The position numbers were made by a program, and so were the translations under genes. Under the pieces are notes generated by a model that was not told the DNA's origin, ran no database searches, and worked only from the letters and a program-made list of their open reading frames with translations. Of a stretch of DNA of 7,508 nucleotides, positions 1 through 6,268 are shown piece by piece. Location of the stretch: contig CAMYVI010000123.1 in NCBI GenBank assembly GCA_947302185.1, forward strand, positions 1-7,508, given 5' to 3'. Numbering within the stretch: the stretch's first letter is position 1; every line of letters begins with the position of its first letter. The DNA is from an uncultured Lachnospiraceae bacterium (GTDB lineage Bacteria > Bacillota_A > Clostridia > Lachnospirales > Lachnospiraceae).

Positions 1-99
1 GAGCCGGTCCTGATCACTCAGAATACCCGACTCTTCTTTTCAATTCCTGCATCTGAAACCGTCCCCCACCATGTCGGGGCGTCTCTGCCTCAAATACTC

Positions 100-720
100 T
101 CAGCTGCCTACCACAACCGTGCGCAGCCTCTCAGCCGCAATTCCGCCGACGACATTTCCCGCCGTGATCACCAACAGGCGGATCAGCATATCCGCCGACC
201 ATGCTCCTGCGACATGATAGTAAAACATATCCGCGACGCAGTGTTCCGCACCGCAGAGAATAAACCCTATAACTCCGAGAAAAATCGCGGCATATTTTGC
301 AATTTCATGCTGATCATTTTTAAAGCCGTCGACCGCGATGAAAATAAAAACATTACATAAGATACCGAGCAGGAACAGGCTCAGCAGGCTGTCATTTGCC
401 TTGACCTCACAGATCGAGGCCGCTTTCTCGGCAAGACCCTTCGCACGGGACAACCTTACGATGGCAGCCACGCCCGCGGTTCCGATCAGATTTCCGATCC
501 AGATAACAGGAAGCGTTGCCGCATATGAACCGTCATTTTGAAAAGCATAGCAGACTTTGCCTGTGAACAGGTGGAAGCCATTTGTACAGATCACGAACAG
601 GCCGGTCGAGAACAGCGATGCTCCGATTACTTTGTCATCCATTGCAAGGAACAACATACCTCCCAGGCCGATGCAGAATCCTGCAAGAACAGATGAAACT
701 AAAATTTTTTTAAAATCCAT
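100..720 (-). CDS. Formate/nitrite transporter (FNT) family channel, short form
   Basis: Predicted 206-residue inner-membrane channel of the FocA/NirC/hydrosulfide-channel family, which moves small monovalent anions such as formate, nitrite or HS-. Six hydrophobic segments are visible at about residues 7-27, 33-57, 69-89, 111-133, 141-160 and 176-197. Family motifs are clear: NGFHLFTGK (45-55 region, the omega-loop with Thr53), Lys107 just before the fourth helix, GILCNVF (119-125), and GAEHCVADM with the central His160; the last helix has AGNVVGG. The usual EHxVANM reads EHCVADM here. The open frame extends further upstream, but the start at 720 is preferred because GGGAGG lies at 731-736 on the minus strand and TM1 begins right after it; the upstream extension is Cys-rich and unlike the family. 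It is somewhat shorter than typical members (about 250-280). Substrate cannot be told from sequence; no formate-lyase or nitrite-reductase gene is in the window. Confidence 0.93.
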   Translation of the reverse strand: MDFKKILVSSVLAGFCIGLGGMLFLAMDDKVIGASLFSTGLFVICTNGFHLFTGKVCYAFQNDGSYAATLPVIWIGNLIGTAGVAAIVRLSRAKGLAEKAASICEVKANDSLLSLFLLGILCNVFIFIAVDGFKNDQHEIAKYAAIFLGVIGFILCGAEHCVADMFYYHVAGAWSADMLIRLLVITAGNVVGGIAAERLRTVVVGS

Positions 721-783
721 CAAAAAAAACCTCCCGAATGAAAAGTCACCCGTATAAATGTATGACAGACGAGAATCGCTACA

Positions 784-812
784 AAAATAGCATGCGCACC
801 TATCGTTGTCAA
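784..812 (-). promoter_or_regulatory. Sigma-A-type promoter for the FNT gene
   Basis: On the minus strand a perfect TTGACA (807-812) is followed after exactly 17 bases by TATTTT (784-789). The -10 is preceded by TGC, giving an extended -10. The implied transcription start, near 777, leaves a leader of about 55 bases before the ATG at 720. This is the best promoter in the window. Confidence 0.75.
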
Positions 813-898
813 CGACCGGGATTTTTTTTGTGCAAGTCTCCCCCGTACAGCCTGATAAAGGCCTTAAACTTGTGTAAAAGAAGTAAAGCAAATGCTAT

Positions 899-926
899 TT
901 CGCAGAGTCAAAAATTATTGTATAAT
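899..926 (+). promoter_or_regulatory. Predicted promoter for the peptide/phosphatase genes
   Basis: A perfect TATAAT (921-926) has TTCGCA (899-904, four of six matches to TTGACA) 16 bases upstream. Transcription would begin near 933, giving a leader of about 78 bases before the small peptide gene at 1011. The leader includes two copies of ACATGT (978-983 and 990-995) just ahead of the ribosome site. The TATAAT overlaps a TTGACA at 926-931 that has no partner -10. Confidence 0.5.
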
Positions 927-927
927 T

Positions 928-939
928 GACACAAGTGTC
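928..939. promoter_or_regulatory. Inverted repeat at the predicted transcription start (possible operator)
   Basis: GACAC-AA-GTGTC forms a 5+5 inverted repeat immediately downstream of the TATAAT at 921-926, straddling the predicted start site. This is where a repressor would block initiation. It is short and could be chance. Confidence 0.3.
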
Positions 940-1010
940 GGTTTTCCACCGGACGCATCCTAATCAGTATGAGTATTACATGTCAAGTAACATGTTGAAA
1001 GGAGAGTAAA

Positions 1011-1229
1011 ATGTCAAACGAGAATATGAATATTGCTAACGACCAGGTTGAGGCCGCAAAGAAACTTTCTGACGAGAAATTAAGACATGTTATCGGCGGC
1101 TTAGCCGTAAGCGATGAACAGATTGAAGAGTTATTCGATGACTTAGAGGGCGGCAGCGAGGACGAAGAGCTTGTCGGAAAACGCGGACCGGGCGCAACGC
1201 GCAAGAAACAGGGTCCAATCTTTCTGTAA
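1011..1229 (+). CDS. Small peptide with double-glycine-type leader (putative secreted RiPP/bacteriocin-like or signal peptide)
   Basis: Encodes 72 residues after a strong AAAGGAG ribosome site. Residues 19-30 read LSDEKLRHVIGG, which fits the double-glycine leader pattern of peptides exported by C39-peptidase ABC transporters: Leu at -12, Ser at -11, Leu at -7, Val at -4, Gly at -2 and -1. Cleavage after Gly30 would release 42 residues. A second, weaker acidic-helix-plus-GG block ends at residue 48 (DDLEGG); cutting there would leave a 24-residue tail, acidic at its start and basic towards the end (KRGPGATRKKQGPIFL). There is no Cys and almost no Ser/Thr after residue 30, so a lanthipeptide or disulfide bacteriocin is unlikely. 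No transporter, peptidase, immunity or modification gene is nearby, so export would need genes elsewhere. It lies 50 bases before the sensor phosphatase with no terminator between, so co-transcription is plausible. It is real as a gene on ribosome site, promoter and codon structure; the function is inferred from the leader only. An alternative is a small acidic non-secreted protein. Confidence 0.75.
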   Translation: MSNENMNIANDQVEAAKKLSDEKLRHVIGGLAVSDEQIEELFDDLEGGSEDEELVGKRGPGATRKKQGPIFL

Positions 1230-1279
1230 TTCATTCCTGCATAAGTAACTGTCCATGATAAATACGCGGGGGTATTTGC

Positions 1280-2905
1280 ATGAAAATAAAGCTGCGGGAA
1301 AGAATTCTTCTTATCGTGATAATCACAGTTCTGGTGATTGGTATTCTGCTTATCAGATTAACCAGCACATCGTTCCGTGATCAATATATAGAACTGTACC
1401 GCGCTGAAACACTGGAAACGCTTAACATCCTCGCCGCTGATATCGACGGGGATGCTATTGTTTCTATGATTGAAAGCGGCGAGAAAGGTCCGGAATATGA
1501 TGCTCTGCTCGAGCGTTTCAATGAGGTAAAAGAAGAGTCGATCGATATGGACTTTCTGTATCTGGTCGTCCCTTATGATACCTATTTTGTCTATGTTCTG
1601 GAAGCGCAGGCCACAAGGGATGATCCCAGCGTGATAGCACAGTTCGGAGAGACCTATGATTACACGGATTTTGACTATGAAATGTTTCTCCCGGATGTAA
1701 AGCAGGCAAAGGCATCCGACAAACCGATCTCAGTCTCTTATGGTGGGGAATCGTTTGAGGACTCATTTACAGTCTGGACTCCCGTCCTCGATTCCAACGG
1801 CAATACAGCAGCCATGATAGAATCAGATACCAATCTGCACCGCGTAAACATTCTGATTTTCAATCTTATTAGACGGATCACTATCATTATGGCAATCCTG
1901 CTCATCATTCTCATAACACTGTTGCTGATCACTCTGAGCAACACTGTCGTCCATCCGATCCGTGCCCTGACGAAAGAAGTGGATTCCTATGAAAACGGGC
2001 ATTATAAGAATAGTAATTACCGTTTTATTTTCGATGATGAGATAAAGCGACTGTCCGATTCTTTCCACGATATGATGAACAAAATCGATTACTATATCGA
2101 AGAGAGAGCCAAAGAAGCAGTCGAAAAAGAGCATTTTATAGCTGAGCTTTCACTGGCAGCCAGAATTCAGGGAAATTATCTGCCGAATGTTTTTCCGGCT
2201 TTCCCTGAAAGGCATGATTTCGATATCTACGCTACCATGACGCCGGCCAAAAATGTCGGCGGAGATTTCTATGACTTCTTCATGCCGGACGAAGACCATA
2301 TCTATCTTGTTATTGCCGATGTTTCCGGCAAGGGAATTCCTGCATCCCTTTTCATGATGGTATCCAGAATGGCGATCCGCAATGCAGCCCAGTTCGAGAC
2401 GCTTCCGTCACGCATTCTTATGAATGCCAATCAGCACATAATAGAGAACAACCCCGAGAACATGTTCGTAACCGTGTGGCTCGGCTGTGTGGAGCTCTCC
2501 ACCGGTAAGCTGACTTATGCAAATGCAGGCCACTCTCGCACGCTCCTATACAACGGTGGTGTCTGGGAATATGTCGAGACACGCTGCGGGCTTCCTCTCG
2601 CGGCTATAGAATTTTCCCGCTATCGCGACTACGATCTTATGCTTGAAAAGGGAAGCTTCCTCTTCCAGTATACGGACGGCGTGACTGAGGCAGAACGTGA
2701 GGATGCGAGTCAGTATGGCAAAGAGCGCCTGTTAGAAGCCGCCAAACAGCTGACCACATTGAATCCGCAGGAGGTCCTGACGGAAATCAGGAAAAAGGTC
2801 GATGAGTTCGTGGACGGTGCGCCGCAATTCGACGATCTAACCATGCTTGGTTTCTACTATATCGGCAATGAGGCGGAAGGTGAGGAAACACCGGAGAATG
2901 TATGA
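1280..2905 (+). CDS. Membrane sensor PP2C phosphatase, SpoIIE/RsbU class, with HAMP domain
   Basis: A 541-residue transmembrane Ser/Thr phosphatase. TM1 is about residues 8-27, followed by an extracellular sensor region of about 165 residues (Cache-like by size and position, not confirmed). TM2 is about 198-220, then a HAMP segment with the typical HPIRALT start (225-231) to about 270, a coiled linker with AARIQGNYLP (293-302), and a C-terminal PP2C domain (about 310-530). The metal-ligand acidic motifs are all present: NVGGDFYDF (Asp329), ADVSGKGIPAS (Asp347), YTDGVTEAE (Asp466) and QFDDLTML (Asp518/519), so it should be active. Family members typically dephosphorylate STAS-domain anti-anti-sigma proteins, releasing a sigma factor or other output in response to an outside signal. 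No STAS or anti-sigma kinase gene is in the window, so the partner is unknown. The ribosome site is weak (GGGGGT, 1268-1273), consistent with a downstream operon position. Confidence 0.93.
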   Translation: MKIKLRERILLIVIITVLVIGILLIRLTSTSFRDQYIELYRAETLETLNILAADIDGDAIVSMIESGEKGPEYDALLERFNEVKEESIDMDFLYLVVPYDTYFVYVLEAQATRDDPSVIAQFGETYDYTDFDYEMFLPDVKQAKASDKPISVSYGGESFEDSFTVWTPVLDSNGNTAAMIESDTNLHRVNILIFNLIRRITIIMAILLIILITLLLITLSNTVVHPIRALTKEVDSYENGHYKNSNYRFIFDDEIKRLSDSFHDMMNKIDYYIEERAKEAVEKEHFIAELSLAARIQGNYLPNVFPAFPERHDFDIYATMTPAKNVGGDFYDFFMPDEDHIYLVIADVSGKGIPASLFMMVSRMAIRNAAQFETLPSRILMNANQHIIENNPENMFVTVWLGCVELSTGKLTYANAGHSRTLLYNGGVWEYVETRCGLPLAAIEFSRYRDYDLMLEKGSFLFQYTDGVTEAEREDASQYGKERLLEAAKQLTTLNPQEVLTEIRKKVDEFVDGAPQFDDLTMLGFYYIGNEAEGEETPENV

Positions 2906-2949
2906 TTGTGCAGAAAAAACAGCAGTGATCCGTAATCGACTTCCGGCGA

Positions 2950-3080
2950 GTGAATTATAATTATCGGAAAGTGAATCATTATCATTGACCTTGTGAATCA
3001 TTATCATTGACCGAGTGAATCATTATCATTGACCGAGTGAATCAGTATCATTAACTCAGTGAATCATAATTATTAACTCA
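2950..3080. repeat. Tandem 22-base direct repeats (five copies plus one degenerate)
   Basis: Five end-to-end 22-base units start at 2971, 2993, 3015, 3037 and 3059, each beginning GTGAATCA. The second and third are identical; the first differs in its last two bases. The fourth and fifth share the ending TTAACTCA. A degenerate 21-base relative starts at 2950 (GTGAATTATAATTATC). Core: GTGAATCATTATCATTGACC. There are no spacers, so this is not CRISPR. The last unit's ACTCA is part of the left arm of the terminator. The array lies between two convergent genes, so it is not in a promoter. Confidence 0.95.
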
Positions 3081-3112
3081 GTGGAGAATCGACACTCTCC
3101 ACTGAGTTTTTT
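3076..3112 (+). terminator. Strong intrinsic terminator after the phosphatase gene
   Basis: A perfect 12-bp stem, ACTCAGTGGAGA (3076-3087) with TCTCCACTGAGT (3096-3107), encloses an 8-base loop and runs into six T residues (3107-3112). One more A-T pair (3075-3108) extends the base. On the minus strand the same hairpin is followed by TTAATAATTA, so it may also weakly end transcripts from the convergent thioesterase gene. Confidence 0.92.
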
Positions 3113-3210
3113 ATTCTTCATCGCGTAATATTCGTGACGTAAGTCCATAATACGCTCACAAGGTGACACTCGTCTTCATCGTAAGTGCATTCTCGCGATG
3201 AAGAATAAAA
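3109..3210. repeat. 102-base structure bounded by 17-bp perfect inverted repeats
   Basis: TTTTATTCTTCATCGCG (3109-3125) is the exact reverse complement of 3194-3210. The 68-base interior has no reading frame of note. It contains a second partial copy of the left arm, TCTTCATCG (3173-3181), which can pair with CGATGAAGA (3196-3204) over 9 bp with a 14-base loop, so two left arms compete for one right arm. No target-site duplication is visible, so mobile-element (MITE) origin is not supported. It may act as 3'-end structure for the thioesterase transcript, which reads through it on the minus strand. Confidence 0.85.
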
Positions 3211-3214
3211 GTCT

Positions 3215-3292
3215 CCGGCAGATTGCAGACGCTCATCCATCCGGCGGGTTGCAGACGCTCATCTATCCGGCGGGTTGCAGACGCTCATCTAT
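3215..3292. repeat. Three 26-base direct repeats abutting the thioesterase stop codon
   Basis: Units at 3215-3240, 3241-3266 and 3267-3292 are contiguous. The second and third are identical; the first differs at three positions (AGA for GGG shows two, and CC for CT one). Core: GGTTGCAGACGCTCATC. The last base of the third unit is also the last base of the thioesterase TAA stop (3292-3294). Unit length is not a multiple of three, so it is not a coding repeat. Confidence 0.95.
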
Positions 3293-4062
3293 TAGGGGCG
3301 GGATTCATTTTCAATATTCATCTCATAACCGCGCAGACGATAGTTCTGCGGGAGAGACGAAACAAAGAACTGCATGATCGCGCACACCTGGCCCTCTATC
3401 TCCAGCCACACGATATACTCCTCCCCATTATGATAAAACCTGGGGCTTAGCATATCGCCGAGATGCGCCTGGCGCAGATATTCGACCCTAAGCTCCCTGG
3501 CCTTAATACCGGCAGGAAGATACGCAAGCGCCATATTAATGTATTGCTCATTGTTAACATGACCGTTGGAATCAAGATGTATGGTGCGCACTTTGAACGG
3601 CATCTTTTCTACAATATTCTCCTTCGGAAGCCTGATATGGCGGGGCGCTTTCTCCATCTCAAGTCCTTCTTCGATGCCGTATGCATCAATCTCTGACTGA
3701 GGAATCCTGATCGGGCGACCGGCCTCCGTATCGAAATAGCACCAGCGTGAGTCAGCACAAGCTATTAAGTCCCCTTTCTCATCCTTTATCGTAAAGTTTC
3801 TCATCGCTTCCAGTCCCCGAAACCCATGAGCCCAGGTACGGGTAGTGATGGATTCACCGTGTTCAGGATAACGTAAAGCCTTGATCTGCCACCCATTGAT
3901 CATCCACGCGACGTGTTCTCTTTTCAGCTGCTGACCGCTCCGTCCCACATTCTCCGCATGAAAGACAGCGCAGTCCTGCAAATAGTTTACCAGACCTGCC
4001 AGCGAGAGCCTGTAATCAGGTGCGCATTCAGAATAGCGGACGCGGGATGTAAATTCGTACAT
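3292..4062 (-). CDS. Acyl-ACP thioesterase (FatA/FatB-like, double hotdog)
   Basis: A 256-residue cytoplasmic enzyme predicted to hydrolyse acyl-acyl carrier protein to free fatty acid, ending or trimming fatty-acid synthesis. The N-terminal hotdog half (about 1-130) has RVRYSECAPDYRLS and NYLQDCAVFHAENVG. The C-terminal half (about 150-250) carries LDSNGHVNNEQYI (163-175), matching the conserved D-x-N-x-H-V-N-N catalytic segment of plant and bacterial acyl-ACP thioesterases (Asn166, His168), followed by the EYLRQAHLGD strand (Glu194). Length fits bacterial members. An upstream Met at 4101 exists, but 4062 is chosen because AAAGGAG sits 8 bases ahead and the MYEFTSRVRYSE start matches the family; the longer form would also translate through the leader hairpin. 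It is transcribed away from the ion-channel gene and towards the phosphatase, with no fatty-acid synthesis genes in view. Confidence 0.93.
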   Translation of the reverse strand: MYEFTSRVRYSECAPDYRLSLAGLVNYLQDCAVFHAENVGRSGQQLKREHVAWMINGWQIKALRYPEHGESITTRTWAHGFRGLEAMRNFTIKDEKGDLIACADSRWCYFDTEAGRPIRIPQSEIDAYGIEEGLEMEKAPRHIRLPKENIVEKMPFKVRTIHLDSNGHVNNEQYINMALAYLPAGIKARELRVEYLRQAHLGDMLSPRFYHNGEEYIVWLEIEGQVCAIMQFFVSSLPQNYRLRGYEMNIENESRP

Positions 4063-4080
4063 AGTAAAAACTCCTTTATC

Positions 4081-4107
4081 AAAAAGACAAGACCCGCGCA
4101 CGGGTCT
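4081..4107 (-). terminator. Terminator-like hairpin in the thioesterase leader (possible attenuator)
   Basis: On the minus strand AGACCCG-TGCG-CGGGTCT (4107 to 4090) is a 7-bp GC-rich stem with a 4-base loop, followed by TGTCTTTTTG. It lies between the likely -10 (4127-4132) and the ribosome site (about 4070-4077). A terminator here could attenuate the gene, or simply shield the transcript end. The U-tract is interrupted by G and C, so termination may be partial. No competing antiterminator arm was identified. Confidence 0.45.
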
Positions 4108-4126
4108 CGAACAATTTTCCTCAATT

Positions 4127-4132
4127 ATTATA
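4127..4132 (-). promoter_or_regulatory. Probable -10 box for the thioesterase gene
   Basis: A perfect TATAAT on the minus strand, about 65 bases before the start codon and just upstream of the leader hairpin. No convincing -35 is visible at 16-18 bases, so either an activator helps or this call is wrong. Confidence 0.4.
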
Positions 4133-4155
4133 CATCATTTTAACCACATCGGATA

Positions 4156-4185
4156 TTGCGATGTTATAATTGTGAATATTATAAA
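4156..4185 (+). promoter_or_regulatory. Probable promoter for the ion-channel gene
   Basis: TTGCGA (4156-4161, four of six matches to TTGACA) and TATAAA (4180-4185) are separated by 18 bases. Transcription would start near 4192, giving a very short leader of about 20 bases that contains the GAGGGG ribosome site. A perfect TATAAT at 4165-4170 is an alternative -10, without a good -35. Confidence 0.45.
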
Positions 4186-4210
4186 ATGAAATCATACGAG
4201 GGGAATAAAA

Positions 4211-6223
4211 GTGAAGAATCGGAGAAACAAGAAATCGTTACATGACCAGTTGATGTATTATTTCGACCTCTGGCTGTCCAAAGGAACAGTCTCTATGGTC
4301 ATTTTACTGTTCGCAATAACAGGCCTGATTGTCTTTATTTTGTCACTTTTGGTGATTGCTTTCGGAGGGCAGGATGCGTCCCTGACCGGTGCACTTTGGA
4401 ATACGCTAAACCATGCATTTGACCCGGGCGTCCTTTCCGGTGATGTAGGAAACCGTATCTTTCTTTTCATCATGCTCCTTGCAACCCTGTGCGGAGTTTT
4501 TTTCATGGCACTGCTGATAGGTCTGATCAATGATGGTATTTCAAGCCGCATGCAGGAACTTGCGAAAGGAATTGAAGCAGTAATCGAGAAAGACCACGTA
4601 GTCATCCTGGGGTTCAACGAATCTACTTTTCTGATTATAAGCGAACTGATAGAAGCCTATGAAAATCAGAAAGGGAAGCGCAATGCAGTGGTCGTTATGG
4701 ATACCGGTGATAAGCTTGAGATGGAAGAGCGTATTCGTTCTCAGTTCCCTTATATGGGGAATCTGACGGTCGTGTGCAGAAGCGGATTCATCTTTAACAA
4801 GACCGATCTGGAACGCTGCTCGATAAACACCGGCAAGTCTATTATTATTGTTGCGGAAAATGACTTCGATACAATAAAATCCATTCTTGCATGTTCTCAG
4901 ATGCTGAATGAAACTAACGATTCAAAGACATTTATAACTTCGGTAATCAATCATAAAGAGAATGAATTTGCAGCAAGAATAGCAGGAAATGATACAGATC
5001 TGAGCAAATCCGTATATTCTCTCAACGGGGATCGCCTGGAGCTTTTGATGATGGATAGCATCATTTCAAAGATAATGGCGCACACCTGCCGGCAAAACGG
5101 ATTTTCGAAAGTTCTCACAGAGATATTCAACTTTTTCGGAAATGAGTTTTATATTGTCCGGAATGAAAACGAGAATTCTGAGTTTTTCAGTAAAATGAAA
5201 GGGAAGACGATACAGGAGATCAATCGGTGTCTTCCCGATTCGATTGTTGTAGGTTTAGTTGATAATGAGAATCAGGTCATCATAGACGACCCGAATAAAG
5301 TAATCCTTCAGAATGAAAACAGATTAATTGTTCTGGAAGAGGATGATGATAAGATAATATTTGAAGCCGAACAGCAATCTGTGTTTAATCGTCCCATCGA
5401 ATTGTACAATACAAACCCCGTTTCTATCGTTATAATGGAGTGTAACTCCAAACTTCCTATGATTCTGAATGAGCTTTGCCATTATATAAGTCCCGGCTCT
5501 ATCATTTATCTCGCTGCAGATCCTAATGAATTGAACAAGACAGTAAATGATAAGCTCATCAACCGATTGCTGGGGCATGATATTGATTCTGCTATCCGTA
5601 TAAGAAGAGGACTATCCGATACCGGCAGCGAAAATGAAAATTATGATATTTATGATTATGCAAGCATGGAAAAGCTTCTCGATGAATGCCATCCGGATTA
5701 TGTCCTTACTATGTCAAACCAAAATCTTAATGACGATATGGCTGATGAAAAATCCCTCACTCTGCTGCTTTATTGCAGACATTATAAGATGCTGCATCCG
5801 AATGCTCATTTTGGTATTACCTGCGAGATGAGAAGCGTAGTAAATCAAAGCCTGGCTCAGGATACTATGGCCAATGACTTCGTAATCAGCAGAAATATTG
5901 CTTCACTTATGATGTCTCAGATAGCTGAGAGTCGAGAACTAAAGAGTGTATTTGAGACATTGCTTAACTCGGAAGGCTTTGAGATTTACATGAAGCCTGT
6001 AAAGTACTATATGGATGTGAAAGAGGGAATTACGACCAATATTTATGCCATTGCTGAAGCAGTAGCTGCTAAGAGAGAAATATTCATCGGATACAAGCTG
6101 AAGTCAGATGGAGGACCTATACTCAATCCTGCAAAGAAGAAGTATGGCAAAATAATCACAGTAGAGCTTTCCCCGGAGGACCTGTTCGTTGTTCTTGCGG
6201 AAGAGCCGGAAGTGCCGGTGTAA
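4211..6223 (+). CDS. CASTOR/POLLUX-like ion channel with cytoplasmic RCK-type NAD-binding region
   Basis: A 670-residue membrane protein related to the plant CASTOR/POLLUX (DMI1) cation channels and their bacterial homologues. It starts at GTG, 7 bases after GAGGGG. Residues 11-25 (HDQLMYYFDLWLSKG) match the family's conserved pre-TM segment; TM1 is about 26-52. A pore segment, WNTLNHAFDPGVLSGDVGNR (63-82), has a D-x-G-N element comparable to the plant filter, and TM2 is about 83-107, followed by DGISSRMQELAKG. The cytoplasmic part holds a Rossmann-like start, HVVILGFNES (129-138), with an acidic VVMDTG (161-166), a middle region, and a second weaker domain from about 403 (VSIVIMECN). DFVISRNIASLMMSQIAES (556-574) is typical of the family's C-terminal half. 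The stop is a tandem TAATAA. It probably conducts cations (K+ or Ca2+ in relatives) under ligand control; selectivity and ligand cannot be read from sequence. It stands alone, divergent from the thioesterase. Confidence 0.88.
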   Translation: MKNRRNKKSLHDQLMYYFDLWLSKGTVSMVILLFAITGLIVFILSLLVIAFGGQDASLTGALWNTLNHAFDPGVLSGDVGNRIFLFIMLLATLCGVFFMALLIGLINDGISSRMQELAKGIEAVIEKDHVVILGFNESTFLIISELIEAYENQKGKRNAVVVMDTGDKLEMEERIRSQFPYMGNLTVVCRSGFIFNKTDLERCSINTGKSIIIVAENDFDTIKSILACSQMLNETNDSKTFITSVINHKENEFAARIAGNDTDLSKSVYSLNGDRLELLMMDSIISKIMAHTCRQNGFSKVLTEIFNFFGNEFYIVRNENENSEFFSKMKGKTIQEINRCLPDSIVVGLVDNENQVIIDDPNKVILQNENRLIVLEEDDDKIIFEAEQQSVFNRPIELYNTNPVSIVIMECNSKLPMILNELCHYISPGSIIYLAADPNELNKTVNDKLINRLLGHDIDSAIRIRRGLSDTGSENENYDIYDYASMEKLLDECHPDYVLTMSNQNLNDDMADEKSLTLLLYCRHYKMLHPNAHFGITCEMRSVVNQSLAQDTMANDFVISRNIASLMMSQIAESRELKSVFETLLNSEGFEIYMKPVKYYMDVKEGITTNIYAIAEAVAAKREIFIGYKLKSDGGPILNPAKKKYGKIITVELSPEDLFVVLAEEPEVPV

Positions 6224-6231
6224 TAACCGGG

Positions 6232-6252
6232 AAGCTTTCTTTGAGAAGGCTT
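6232..6252 (+). terminator. Weak hairpin after the ion-channel gene
   Basis: AAGCTTTCT-TTG-AGAAGGCTT is a 9-bp stem with one G-U pair and a 3-base loop, 8 bases after the stop codon. The following sequence (ATTCTGAC) lacks a proper T-tract, so it is a poor intrinsic terminator. A smaller hairpin, CCGGT-GTAATA-ACCGG (6215-6230), encloses the stop codon. Confidence 0.4.
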
Positions 6253-6268
6253 ATTCTGACACTTACTT

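Noticed and set aside
1..99. Possible gene start on the minus strand at the left edge
   Set aside because: One minus-strand frame is open to the edge (…KEESGILSDQDRL) but has no normal start codon or ribosome site, so no gene can be supported. The weak CCCC/GGGG pairing near 64-80 has no T-tract and is not a terminator.
721..891. Longer N-terminus for the FNT protein
   Set aside because: The extension runs through the predicted promoter, is Cys-rich and unlike the family, and the start at 720 has a strong ribosome site.
983..1234. Antisense reading frame of 83 residues over the small peptide gene
   Set aside because: It has low-complexity Ser-rich translation and no ribosome site; it is the shadow of the peptide gene.
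2971..3080. CRISPR array
   Set aside because: The 22-base units are directly joined with no spacers, and no cas gene is present.
2950..3080. Plasmid or phage replication origin (iterons)
   Set aside because: Unit length and spacing fit iterons, but no replication initiator gene is nearby and the surrounding genes look chromosomal.
3223..3450. Plus-strand frame beginning in the 26-base repeats
   Set aside because: Most of it is the reverse complement of the thioesterase gene, and it has no ribosome site or family resemblance.
4063..4101. Thioesterase start at 4101
   Set aside because: The extra 13 residues would be encoded by the leader hairpin region; the ATG at 4062 has a much better ribosome site.
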